From assembly GCA_002914805.1 (NCBI GenBank), contig JXTB01000528.1:40162-104161 (forward strand): a stretch of 64,000 nt of DNA. The letters are read 5' to 3'. The stretch comes from Parasponia andersonii (Eukaryota; Streptophyta; Magnoliopsida; Rosales; Cannabaceae). This document shows positions 24,561-36,001 of this stretch, one piece after another; position 1 is the first letter of the stretch, and the number at the start of each line of letters is the position of its first letter. The notes below the pieces were generated by a model. It had not been told where the DNA came from, did no database searches, and saw nothing but the letters and a program-made list of their open reading frames with translations. A program made the position numbers and the translations under genes.

Positions 24561-24669
24561 AAATTCGAATTCGGATCCACCGCTTTGCGCTCCAAACCCT
24601 ACTTTTCTCGCTCTATTATATCTCTCTTTCTCTTTCTCTCTCTAATCGTCGGAGGTAGATTGATAGACA
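24325..24669 (+). promoter_or_regulatory. HIT4-like gene promoter and CT-rich leader
   Basis: A TATA-like TATAAAAC lies at about 24325. Telo-box-type AACCCTA at 24411-24417 and AAACCCTA at 24594-24601 lie upstream of the ATG. A (TA)12 run at 24505-24528 is followed by a long CT run at 24531-24560, typical of a plant pyrimidine-rich leader. No reporter evidence; motif-based only. Confidence 0.5.
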
Positions 24670-27600
24670 ATGAGGACAGGTCGGAAGAGGAAGGCGACTC
24701 AGAAGGATGAAGCTAAGGTGAATCTCAAAGAGTCGAAGAAGACGACAACAACTCGTGCTAAGCGAGTCAAGGCCTCTAAGCCTGAATCCGACCCCGAGTA
24801 CTTCGAGGATAAGCGCAACTTGGTATGTATATGCATATCTATGTAACAACGATTTGCTTTCTTTAATAGATTTTTAGTTTATTGTTTTTATGATTTTTGG
24901 GGTTTTTTCTTTTGGGTTGTGGGGGTACTGTAATTTCTTTGGTTCCTATCTATGCGTTTTTATGATTCACTTGGAATAATCTGGATGTCCGTATTTGAAT
25001 TTGGTTAATTTGAATTTCGGCTGCTGAGATGGGAAATCTTGTATTGCCTCAGTCTGGGTTATGGAGAAATATTGAAATATTTATGAATCGAGAAAGAGAT
25101 AAACTGGTCTTAATTGAATTTGGATATTCTTTTTTTTTTTTTTTTTGTGTGTGGCAATGTTGTATTAGGTTATCCGTGAAATTGCAAGGCTGTTGCATTG
25201 TGTGATTAGGAATTTATGAGTATGTTCTGTGGGTTTTACTAATCGAAAGCACAATGTATGATGGTGCAGGAGGACCTATGGAAGGCTGCATTCCCTGTCG
25301 GGACAGAGGTTCGTTAAACTTTTGATTTTTGTACCGTTTTCGCTTACGACATTGCCTTTTTTTTTTTTTTTTTTGGGCTCATATGTGGCATTGCATTGGA
25401 TGCCAGTGGGACCAATTGGACGTCCTTTACCAGTTCAAGTGGGATTTTTCAAACCTCGAGGTGAGCAGAATTACATCTTCGCTCTTTTTTTTTTTTTTTT
25501 TAAAAAAATTTATTTTTTCAATCAGTTACATTATTTTGATGAATTTGGTGGTTAACTTCTCTTCTCCTCCTAGAATGTTTATCGGTATATCATAAATGGT
25601 ATATGTTTTATTGTGGGCAGAAAGCGTTTGAAGAGGGTGGGAAGCTATATGGGAAGAAAGTTTATCTCTTTGGTTGCACTGAGCGTAAGCAGCTCTTAGA
25701 CCTGATTTTCTCATTAGTTCTTTTTTATTTTTATTTTTTTATTTGTAATTATTATCCCCCTCAATAGACACTTGCCTTGAATTGCTAAGTGAGTAGGAAG
25801 GAAGCATCTGTATTTGCATTTTCCTTTCATGCCATTAGGTTTTAAAATTTAACCATGTTACAGGGAATACAATATTATTTTTCTTCCCTTTGAAATCTTT
25901 TGTTTAGACTTCGTTGGTGTTGTTCTTTATATTAGTTTTTGTTGCATGCAGCTCAATTGGTCTCTGTTAAGGGAGAGAATAAAGTTGTGTGCATACCTGT
26001 TGTGGTGGCTGTAAGTAACTCAAGATGTTTCCCTTTTGCATGTTAACTCGGAATTTCAAGACATTTTATTTTGACTGGTTTAGTCGCTGTGCATGGAATT
26101 TATTTCTTTTGCATCTACAATAGCAAAGTTCTTTGTTTGAATTCTTGCTTAAATAAAAATAATGCAACTATGACTGCTAAAGCTTTAAGAGTTTCGCTCC
26201 TGGTGATCTATGCGCCCTTGGATGCAATTACATTGTTGTGCTTGTGCGAATTCCCCCCTCTTATTCTTGTCTCTACAGATGATCATAAACTTCTGTAGTC
26301 TTCTGATTTCTTTGTTCTTTTAGAAAGATGTATAAGCCTGAAATCCTAGTTTCATCTTCCAAATTGTTTTATTTTGGCATCAAAATTTCTAGGAATTTAA
26401 ATGCGTAAGTATCCTTCAAATTGTGCGATTAAGTTTGATTTAAAATCTTGCTTAAGCATTTTTTTTTCTTTTTTGCATTTGTAATTATCTTCTTGCTCGT
26501 CTGATTTTCCTTGTATTCCGAGCAAATGATATTATCTTCATAGTTAAAAAAAAATGATTTGTCTTCGTTATGTCTCAAAGTTTTTAAATTTCTTTTTTTT
26601 TTTTTGTGGTTCTTTATAGGTTGTATCACCTTTCCCACCTTCCGATAAAATTGGGATTAACTCAGTTCAGAGAGAGTCTGAAGAAATCATTCCCATGAAA
26701 CAAATGAAGATGGACTGGGTCCCATATATTCCTCTTGAAAATAGGTACATTTTTATGTTGGTGCTTTATAACTGATTTAGTGGAACTTTTTCTCCTTTTA
26801 ATTATCTAGATATTTCTTATTGCCTGACATTGTTTTCTTTAATTGCGACAGAGACAGTCAAGTTGATAGACTAAAATCCCAAATTTTTATCTTGAGCTGC
26901 ACTCAGAGAAGGTGCTGTTACTCTCTTTCTTCCTCACCCCCATTTTTGTCGCTGTTGCTTTTGCTTTGATGTGTTAAATAAATTTGTTATCATTGTTAAA
27001 TTACTAGTGTAGTAAACTAGGATGATTTTTTAGGTTATCTTCATATTTTGACTTCTGAAGCATTGTGCCATTAGGTCTACCATCTAGGGTTTGATTTTAT
27101 ATACTACGTTATATAGTAATTGTCTCTTTAGTCTCCCTTTGTTGGTTTAGTATCGTTATATTTCAGTTGATGTGAGAAGCGAGGTTGTTCAGGCGCCTGT
27201 GTATCTGTTTTATATTTCCAGTTGTTCAGCTTAGTTCAAGCATATCAAAATACCACTCTTACTTCCACCGCCCAAAAAATAAATAACCTTTGATTTGTTA
27301 ATTGTCCAGCATTTGTGATAGGTTATTTAGGACTGTGCCTTGCAGTAAATTTATGCTTAAGATAGCTCAGATCATTTTTTTTTCCCCCATGTCACTATGC
27401 GTTATGTAGTAGCTTTGCTTTGAACCCTTAACACAGTGATACAGTCTCACAAGTGGCTTCTCATGGAAGCTTAATGCTTATGCATGGATACCTTAATTCA
27501 TGTAGTGTCTTGTTTATTGAAAACATCATTATCTTGACTGCATATTGCCTCAAGTTTATATTGAGATAGTATGTATTAAAGTTTATTGTGCATTAAGTCT

Positions 27601-30139
27601 TACTTGTTGAAATGTTCAGTTCAGTCGTGTTTACCACTTATTGTGTCATGTCTACATGCTATAAATGTGTAATGTTACTCTTGTTTGACATGATTAACAC
27701 TTGTATGCACTGTCAGCTTACACTTTTTACTGACTTGTTATACTGAATTTCTTTGTATGATTGCTTATTCATGTAAATGTGCACAAAATGTTAATGCAGG
27801 GCTGCTTTGAAACACTTGAAGATAGACCGTCTGAAGAAATTCGAGTACTGCTTGCCTTGTATGTTCTCAAACATTCTTGGGATGTTCACATAAATTCATA
27901 AAGCAGCTTACAAATGATTGAAGGAACTTAAACGTACGTTGGTTTTAACATGTCTTATTTAACTGACAGATTTCTACCAGCCTTTCAAGGAAGATGAGAT
28001 TGAGCAGAGCACGGAGGTTCAAATAATTTTTCCAGGAGAACCAAAGCCGGTATGTTACATTAGTGTTTGGGTATTGACATTAAGTGTAGGATAAGCATAA
28101 GTAAGTAATCCCTCCCGAAGGGGGCAAAAAAGGAGATACGTAACAAATTTAGCTTTTGAAGTTGACACCATCCAGAGATTCAAAATATAGGTCAAAGCAA
28201 GACTCTTTATAAGCAGAAAAAAAATTGTAGATAAGAAAAACTACAGACTGATATTTTTCCTTTTAATGGTAGCATAGTACTGTCTTTTTGTCTACAACTG
28301 AGTCTTTACTGGCACCCATAGTACTGTCGTTTTGTCTACAACCGAAGCTTCACTGACACCCAGGGATTAGCTTTCTGTGACCTCTAGGTCCAGCAAATCA
28401 CCATTCTCGATCACAGGTTTTTTGCGTAATATTCTAATAAATAATACAGGTCTTGGAATAGCAGAGTAATTGTGCATTTTCACAAAGATATACGCATATG
28501 CTTTTGACCTTGCTTTCAAGTGCTCATTTTAATTTGAATGATTGTGTTCATGTTTACTGCTAATTTTTGCTAAATTGACTGTCTTTTTGTGGTGACTGTA
28601 GGTTTTTTGTGAATTTGATTGGGAGTTGGATGAACTTGAGGTAAAAAAAAAATCAGATCTCGTCTTCTCAGTTTATTGTATTTCCTTTAATGTTTCAAGT
28701 CGTGATATCATAATGACACACAATCTGGTTATTGCAACTTGTCCAGTGTTTTTACTATGTATAACTAGATTATTAGTCTAGTTTGAATGTATGTTTGACA
28801 ATGAAGTGTTAGAACAGTTTTTTCATTCACCCATTTAGATATTCATGTTAGTTTTTATTGTAGGCATGTTGTGATTATTAAATAGGTTAGTTGTGATTCT
28901 CAAATCTGAGTTAGTGCGTTTTAGATTTTGACTATTTGATGTTATGCATTATAAGGGATTGTCAAGTCTGTCTTACATATACAAGTGACTTGTTTTTATG
29001 CTACTAAGTTATAAACTTGTATTGCCCCTCTTGCAAGGCGTGCGCATTTTAAGAACAATGCACAAATAAGGTTTCCTTGTCATACTCAGTTCTCGAATCT
29101 GTTGGGCTTAGTATTCCCTTCCAAAAGAATAAAGCTCTAAGAACACAGGAAAAAATGCTTTCCTCAATTAAAAAATTGTGTTTGTTAATCTGCAGGAGTT
29201 TACAGATAAGTTGATCCAAGAGGAGGAATTATCTGAAGACCAGAAGGATGCCTTCAAGGTGAGATTTAATAGAAGGTGTATTTGATTCACGTCTGCCTTT
29301 CTCTTCACTACTTTCTTTGTAACTTTCTTTTCTTCTCAGGAGTTTGTCAAGGAGAGAGTTCGAGAAGCAAAGAAAGCCAATCGTCAGGTACTTGCTAGAG
29401 ATATTTTTACTTTTATTCTCATATATTTTTCACAACCATTCGAACTGGCTGTTGACTGTTGTGGCTATTATCTGCTTCAAACAGAAATTTATTGAGTATA
29501 GGTATTTTCTTTTCTTGTAGGCGAGGGAAGCCCGGAAAAAGGCACTTGAAGAAATGAGTGAAGAAACTAAAGCAGCATTTGAGAGTATGAGGTTCTATAA
29601 GTTCTACCCTGTGCCAACATCTGATACTCCTGACATATCAAATGTTAAGGTAGAACTTTGAATACTGCTATTTTGAATAGTTGGTACTTTTCACTGTGAA
29701 AGTAACATTGATCCGCTTTTCTCCAATAGCATGAGTATTTGTTCCTCTGGATATGAATATGAATGGGTAGGTGAGTTTGAGGCTAAAAGTCTTGAAGGTG
29801 CCTCTCCCACTGTGGTTGAACTCACTTTTTCACTCGAAAGACTGTCAAGCAATTTTACTATTCTGTTACATTTTTATACATGATAATGTGAGGCTAGTGG
29901 TTAATAATCTATTTGGTAATTATTGCATAATCAAGTGGAAGAGCTCATATGGTCTTGTGCTTCAAGCACATATATACAACTTGACATATGAATTCTTATG
30001 GCGCTGAAACTGATTGCGATTGCAGCTTATTGTGAAGTGGACCATATCAAGTTTAAATATATTTGATGGTTTGGTGTGTTTTGTGTCTCAGGCCCCATTC
30101 ATCAACAGATACTACGGGAAGGCTCACGAGATTCTGTGA
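24670..30139 (+). CDS. HIT4: HEAT INTOLERANT 4 (HIT4)-like chromatin protein
   Basis: Fourteen coding exons can be joined with GT/AG borders and consistent phase: 24670-24822, 25270-25308, 25407-25460, 25621-25684, 25952-26010, 26620-26744, 26852-26911, 27800-27858, 27970-28049, 28602-28640, 29196-29258, 29340-29387, 29521-29649 and 30092-30139. The sum is 1,020 nt, or 339 residues plus TGA. The N terminus is Lys/Arg-rich (MRTGRKRKATQKDEAK). Recognisable HIT4 blocks follow: EDLWKAAFPVGTEWDQLD, LYGKKVYLFGCTEPQLV, PFPPSDKIGINSVQRE, KMKMDWVPYIPLE, FEYCLPYFYQPFKEDE, a charged helical stretch in exons 11-13, and the end PFINRYYGKAHEIL. Arabidopsis HIT4 sits at chromocenters and is needed for heat-induced heterochromatin decondensation and release of silencing. 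This copy is shorter at the N terminus than I recall for Arabidopsis. The frame is intact. Confidence 0.95.
28273..28360. repeat. Diverged tandem duplication, 2 x 44 bp, in HIT4 intron 9
   Basis: catagtactgtctttttgtc at 28273 is repeated with several mismatches at 28317. It is intronic. Confidence 0.85.
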
Positions 30140-30590
30140 TTGGTTTCATCAATGTTCAGGAATATGGTATGCAATCTAAGCCTGCTCTGGCTGCCAGTTC
30201 TTCAAGAATTTGTTTCTTGGTAGATGAAGAAGCTTGGAAGGCAGCCCCTGGTGCCTCAGCTCAGTCGGATCTCATTGATCGGTGATTTTGATGTGTCTCC
30301 AAGGAGATGTAAACTTATAGCTCAGAATTTTTAGATGAAAGAAAACAAGAGCTCTTCATACTACTATCTAGAGAAATTGTAAGATATGTTGCCGAGGCTT
30401 TTTACTTTTTGACTAACTTAAATGAGCTACGGCTAGCAGTTTTCGTGGCTCAGGTTTTTTCTCAGTCCAGTTTTTTCTGAATTCTAGGACATTCATTTTG
30501 TATAAACCAAAGTTGGATTCTTGAAGCAGTATAAATTGGTTTGACTCGGTAAGTGGGTAAACTGATTTGCATTCCTTTTGTGACTAAAGT
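30140..30590 (+). other. HIT4 3'UTR and downstream flank
   Basis: Non-coding sequence after the TGA. A plus-strand open frame runs through the last exon in another phase but is a shadow. No clear AATAAA signal before the retroelement remnant begins. Confidence 0.5.
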
Positions 30591-31489
30591 TTACAATATA
30601 TAGTGCTGCGACAGCTAGGAAAGTTACAGGGAAACAAACACAAGGATTCCCAGAATTACTTTAACTTAAAAACTGTCCCCTAAATAAGGAAAGGAATCAA
30701 TACATTAAGTTGTACAAATGTAGTAGTAAATAAAATCAAGTTCAACTTAGTGATTTTATATCTTAAACGGCCATGAATTCCAGATAGATTTTGATGCTTG
30801 TGAATCGGCGAAATCCACACGTTTTTCTATTAATAGATGTCAATCAAGGGAATAAAAGAGAATTGTTTCTCAAATGTTTATTTGTACTTTTTATTTATTT
30901 TTGCTCCATATAGGTATGGATATAATAGATTGTCTCACTGTACCCTCTATAATAACTTTCCTGAACTTACAAATTGTTTTAAAAATGCCTTTCAACTTCA
31001 TTTTTATGGACAGAAACTGTCAGTTTAGTTGATTCTTAGGTCTGAGTAAAAACTTTCGTTTCGTAACCAGTCTTTTTTTAATACCACTCGACAGTTCCAT
31101 TTGCCTTAAATTTGATTGTAAACACTAAACAGCCACTTACAACCAAATCTTTTCTTTCCTTTTTTGTGATTTCCACCACTTCCCATGTATAGTTCTCGTG
31201 TTATGCCCTCAGTTCCTTTTTTCTATAACCTCCACCCACGTCCTGTCTTTCTTTTGCTTCCAGCATATTGGAAGGAATGTCTAAAGATGTGACAAATCGG
31301 TAGGTATAGATGGGTTGCAATTCAGGAGATGATGGAGTTTGTGTTGCGGTACTTTCACTTTCAGTTTCATGTTCGTTGGAATGGCTAGAGAATTAGGCTC
31401 TATGGCTTCCTAGTGGTCTTGATTTCAGATATTGTGTGTTTATGGAATGCACTTGAAGGCCAGATTGCTCTATTGCCTTCTCAACATTA

Positions 31490-31830
31490 TGCTCAACTTC
31501 AACTGCTTTTTCAGTCAGGACCTTCAAACCTACAGTTTGGCAAGTTGGAGGAGGAAAATTTGATGATATCCTGGTTAGTAATCTCCATGCAACTAGGCTT
31601 TGGAAGGATCTATTTATTTCTAAAGACTGAAAAAAAAGAAAAAAAGAAAAACCCATATTAGAAACAGCTCAAGAGATTTATTCTAAGGTTGGAAACACTG
31701 CTCGAATCTCTGAACTCAAAAATAGAATATAAAAAGGAAAACAGACTAGTCTCACGGCTGCCGGCTGCCTGCTACAACAAACTCCAAACCTTGTGGCTAG
31801 AACTAGACCATGATCAACATATTGAACTTT
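31490..31830 (+). pseudogene. Copia gag fragment (plus copy, inverted relative to the other)
   Basis: The translation shows LQFGKLEEENLMISWLVISM and IYLFLKT, then YSKVGNTARISELKNRIYKK and LQTLWLELDHDQHIEL. This is the same gag segment as the minus copy at 32299-31880, arranged tail to tail with it. Frames are broken by indels. Confidence 0.6.
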
Positions 31831-31879
31831 CTTGAATTGAGGACACCGTGAAAATTATCAAAATGAGAATGTGGGACTG

Positions 31880-32299
31880 AATCTTAAGGAATTAGAAGAT
31901 TTGGTCTTGTTCCATCATTTCGGTGATTCTCACATGTCCTAAGCGCAAGCACGTTCCATCGTGGTCCAGTTCTTGGAACAAGATATAGAGTTTGTTGTTG
32001 TAGGCAGCAACTGTGAGATTTCTCTGTTTTGTATTTTGTATTTTGTATTCTCCCTTTGAGTTCAAAGATACTAGTGTATTTCCAACCTAATAATAGGTCT
32101 ATTGGGAAATTTCCCACCTGCATTTTGCAGTCTCTAGGAATAGATAAGTCCTTTTAATGTCTGGTTGCACCGAGTTTACTAACCAGAATACCATCACAGA
32201 ATTCTCCTCCTCCCACTTGCTGAATTGCGGATTTGAAGGTCTTGACACCATCACTGATCCATCCAAGTGCACCATTTCCCCTTTTTCTTTCTTGAACAT
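31880..32299 (-). pseudogene. Copia gag fragment (minus copy)
   Basis: The translation shows FSKWEEENSVMVFWLVNSV and RTYLFLETAK. These match the Copia gag (UBN2-type) pattern 'F.KWEEE...V.SWL.NS...I...YLFL.TAK'. It continues, in shifted frame, with a VGN-like step and YNNKLYILFQELDHDG. Frameshifts break it. Confidence 0.6.
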
Positions 32300-33227
32300 G
32301 ATTACACACTAAGAACACTCCAAGAAAAATTGTGAGCATTTAATTTCTCAGTGGTAATTTTGCTAGTTGTTTGATCATGATGGTTTTCCGGATACAGGCT
32401 CAATATGGTTGGCTGTCTGTCTTAGAGGTAGCGGACATTTTTTGGAGGGCTTAAGAGTTGAAGCAAATTCAGCTGTGATACCAAATTGGGAGAAATTGAA
32501 TTGCATTCCTTTGTGATAGAACTCTGCAATAAATAGATAGGAAAATAAATTCAAGATAGGGTAACAAAAAATTGTCACCTAAGTAAGGAAAGAAATCAAA
32601 ACATAAAGCTGTACAAATATACGACTGAAGTCCATTAAATCCACATGGATTTGATCATGCGAATTAGGGAAATCCAATCAACTGATCAAGAATATCTAAG
32701 AAATATTCCTCAAGATTGAGAATAAATGTGTGGAATCAGGGAATAATGACTATTTCTGCATTCTAGTCAAACAATGTGAGTGATACTACTCTTTCGTAGC
32801 AAGACATTGTGAACTGTTCTTATATCCATAAGACAATGTTCTGGTCCGTAGGAAACATTTTACTTACGATGGGTAAAATATTTGGAGTATTAGGCTAAAA
32901 TATTCCTAATATTTCTAATAAAATATTAAGGTGAGAAAATATTGGGTATGGATTGAACGGAAAACCCAATCCCCTTGTGTAAGCATGTAAATGGCTTTTG
33001 ATGAGTGATGATGATTGGATATCTTTTAGACTTTAGGCTGAGAGTAAATAAAATAGAAAGGAAGGAAAAATTAGCAAGGAAAGAAAATATGTAGAATGAA
33101 ATGTTTGGTACATACGAAAGAAAGAAAAAAAATTATTTTAAAATAACTATTTTACCATTAATGTAATAATTTTAAAAATTAGCACATAAAGGTAATTTGA
33201 TAAGCTTACTTTTTTCATTAGCCAACA

Positions 33228-33325
33228 TTTTTTCTCTCAAAAAATTTTGTGAGTCCCCTTTTATTTTTTTTCCTTTCCACATTTTTTTTTCTCTCCCTTT
33301 TCTTACCTACTAAATACCTTATTTT
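33228..33325. repeat. MITE-like sequence, inverted partner of 33750-33838
   Basis: aaaattttgtgagtcccctt, a CT-rich stretch and cttacctactaaataccta-like sequence at 33241-33320 match the reverse complement of 33750-33838 nearly throughout. The wider block 33030-33400 also has purine-rich left and pyrimidine-rich right arms (ending ctcctactaaacataatctt), suggesting a larger MITE. Confidence 0.65.
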
Positions 33326-33749
33326 TCTATTTTTTCCTACATTTTCTTTTTTTTTTTTGCCTTTCTCTTTTCTCTCCTACTAAACATAATCTTAGTGTAA
33401 TGATTGTCGTTTATGCTAAGTGAGCACTTTTATAGAAGGCATTTGCAGGGTTCTTATTTATGTCACTATTGCTTAACCAAGTCTGTGTGCTTCGTATCAA
33501 CCTGGTACCAAGGTTGCATAATATCGAGATTGTAATAACCTTATGCGATGATACTAAGGTGATATGAACTTAGCAGCAGCATCAAATTAAATTCACTATT
33601 CCATGCATCTAATAATTGTAAATGCTAAGATTTATAATTAAATTTGTATAGAGTCCATGACCACTAGCAATTTTACGTTCGGAGTTGTGCTCATGAGAAC
33701 AATCTATGTACTTTTATACTCTGATGTAATTATGAATTCTTATAAAAAG

Positions 33750-33838
33750 TAAGTTATTTAGTAGGTAAGAAAAGGGAGAGAAAAAGAAATGTGGAAAGAA
33801 AAAAAATAAAGTGGGACTCACAAAATTTTTTCCCTAAA
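33750..33838. repeat. Inverted partner of 33228-33325
   Basis: Reads aagttatttagtaggtaaga, then a GA-rich tract, then gtgggactcacaaaattttt: the inverse of the sequence about 430 bp to the left. It is probably a fragment of the same MITE family. Confidence 0.65.
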
Positions 33839-33839
33839 T

Positions 33840-34880
33840 TAGTAGAGATTCTCTAATATGTGGCGAGAATATAATAAAAGACCATGTATAAAATGAAGAA
33901 GAAAACTATGTATTTATAGAAAAATAAAAAATGTTTAATAAATATGAAATTCTAAAAATTATATAATTAATAACAATTATTTTTGATTTTCGGTAATTTG
34001 TCATAAAATACTTACTAGACAGTATTAAACATAAATATCCTCACATTCATAAATAATAATTATTTTTTTTTTCATAATTGAATATTGAGACTATTTTCAC
34101 CGATTGTCTACATATTTTTACTTTCTCAACTAACTCTATTTCTAAACCAGAACAAAAAATGATGGTTGCAATAGAGTTCTCGAGCTCTGCACTGAGCTTG
34201 CCATATGTTGCCATTTATTTAGCTGTCTTTTAATCTATGTGGTGTAAACGGAGAAAACGAGTCCCACATTAAGGAACCTAAGAAAACATAAATACTTTTT
34301 GTATACCACATATAACCTATAAAATGAATTGAACGTAGTTTACCCAACAATAATTTTTAACAAGACTTCCGATTAAACCTTCAAAATTATATCACTTTAA
34401 AAATTTGTTAGCATCATTCCTTTACTTTCGATAAAAAACAAAAAGAATTATTACTCACTTTAACAAATTAAAAAGAGAAAAATGAAAAAAAAAGTCAACG
34501 AAAGTAAGATATGAGGCTTTTATAGTGGAATGGTTCGAGATTTTTGGTTATCTACTAAAATCTCATTCGTTGAACATGTAACAGATTGTATTCATTATTG
34601 CGTAACGTCAAAGTTTTTTTCTTTTTTTTTTTTTTGGTTGATTTGGAATAAATTCATGTTTCTCTTCAAAATAACATTGCATTAGTAAAGTGTGGATGTT
34701 GATGTAGACTACATAAATAGATACACTTTCACACATTTTAGTTTTGTTATTAAAAAACTACTTTTTAGTTGAGTGATAGATCACTTAACACAATTAATGT
34801 AAAAAGTTGAAATCAACGTTTTTTTTTTTTGGAATGTCGACACAAATGTGAAGAGGAAGATAATTTTTTTTTTTTGTATC
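33840..34880. other. Intergenic AT-rich stretch, no gene recognised
   Basis: AT-rich sequence with poly-T runs and nothing I can identify. Confidence 0.4.
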
Positions 34881-34894
34881 CATAGAACGTTGAT

Positions 34895-35200
34895 AAGATA
34901 TCATTACCGGTGGTGGTGACATAATGACAGAAGTGCATACTTCGCATTTATCGGATTAGGGGTTCGAGTCCTTGCAATTGCAGGTTGAACTCGGTATTGG
35001 TGGCCTTTACATTTCATCCATCCGATGCTTGATCTGTCGACGTGTGGGTCCATATCGAGTGGGACACTTATGTTCTTAATAGCTGATAAGGCTACAAGGA
35101 CTATGACGTCCATCTATTTCACTTGTAATCCTAATTAGGCCCCCAGGGGTAGACTGGGTAGGCATATGAGAACACCACCGATTCTCATTTTTTTTTTTTT
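34895..35200 (+). repeat. SINE-like element with pol III B box
   Basis: GGTTCGAGTC at 34961-34970 matches the pol III B box. Upstream (about 34905-34925) is a degenerate A-box region. The body continues through taggcccccaggggtagact (about 35138) to a T-rich tract at 35190. The structure fits a tRNA-derived SINE. Boundaries are approximate. Confidence 0.4.
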
Positions 35201-35417
35201 TCATTAGAAAAAAAGAAGAATAATAAGACGTCATTAATGTGGCAGATGTCTTAATATAACACTGCTGGTAACGTAGACAGAAATATCGAAATGTGTTTTT
35301 GCCATGATAATTTTTTAAATCGTTATAAATTGAAACCCATATCGTTTGAAAATGCATCTTGTGAAAGCAATAATTGCTCCAAAGCTATTACGTACAAAGC
35401 AAAATGGAAGTAATACT

Positions 35418-35575
35418 AAGGCTGTGGTATAACGGTAGGGATATCTTCCCTTGGTTTCTCAATTTCTTTCACTTAGTGGGTCGAAGCTTAGGTCGAGCCT
35501 TTATAGATCCTCAGTGAAGCCCAGGATTGTCTCTAAAGCCCAAGGGTACGAGGAGTAGGACAAGCACCACCCAAA
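35418..35575 (+). repeat. Second tRNA-like SINE head
   Basis: TGGTATAACGG (35425-35435) resembles an A box, and GGGTCGAAGC (35478-35487) a B box. The sequence ends in cacccaaaaaaag. Not an intact tRNA. Confidence 0.35.
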
Positions 35576-35579
35576 AAAA

Positions 35580-36001
35580 GTTGAATAGTTTGTCCTATGT
35601 ACTCTGATTTCAACACAAATAAAGTTTTAAGATAAATTCCTGATCAATATTTCATAAAAATTAGATCTCGACACCCCAGAAATATAGCGATAAGCAATTA
35701 ATATGAAACAGAATGGTGGTCACTTGTAAGCTTACTTTAATTATCCAAACCAATTATACAACAATATAAAAAAAGAAAAAAAAAAGTATGCTCCCCTTTC
35801 AGTGAATCTCATAACTTCACTCCTAATTTACGTCATATACATAAGAATAATATTCCCAACCATGCTGGCAGAGTTATTTTCTCTAAGTTCAACAGTGACA
35901 TAACTTGACATGTATAATACAAACTGAACCTCAGCAAATAGCAAAAAGATAAATACGTTTGATCACTTCTCAGCACTCTGAAACATATCTAGCTTCAATC
36001 C
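35580..36001 (-). other. CPR5 3'UTR and downstream flank
   Basis: Non-coding sequence after the CPR5 stop on the minus strand. No clear polyadenylation signal was singled out. Confidence 0.45.

Larger units (their letters stand above)
30590..33000 (-). mobile_element. Gag-only Copia remnant with an inverted gag copy
   Basis: Two similar LTR-like stretches occur in the same direction at about 30640-30830 and 32560-32690 (ggaaaggaatcaatacatta versus ggaaagaaatcaaaacataa). On the minus strand a Copia primer-binding-like TTGGTATCACAGC lies at about 32480. It is followed by a gag fragment (NPQFSKWEEENSVMVFWLVN, about 32299-31880). A second gag fragment lies on the plus strand (about 31490-31830). 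The outer limits are approximate. No pol is seen, so it resembles gag-only TRIM/TR-GAG type elements. Confidence 0.55.

Noticed and set aside
30076..30285. Plus-strand frame over the end of HIT4
   Set aside because: Shadow frame of the last HIT4 exon and its 3'UTR; the exon in the correct phase ends at TGA 30137-30139.
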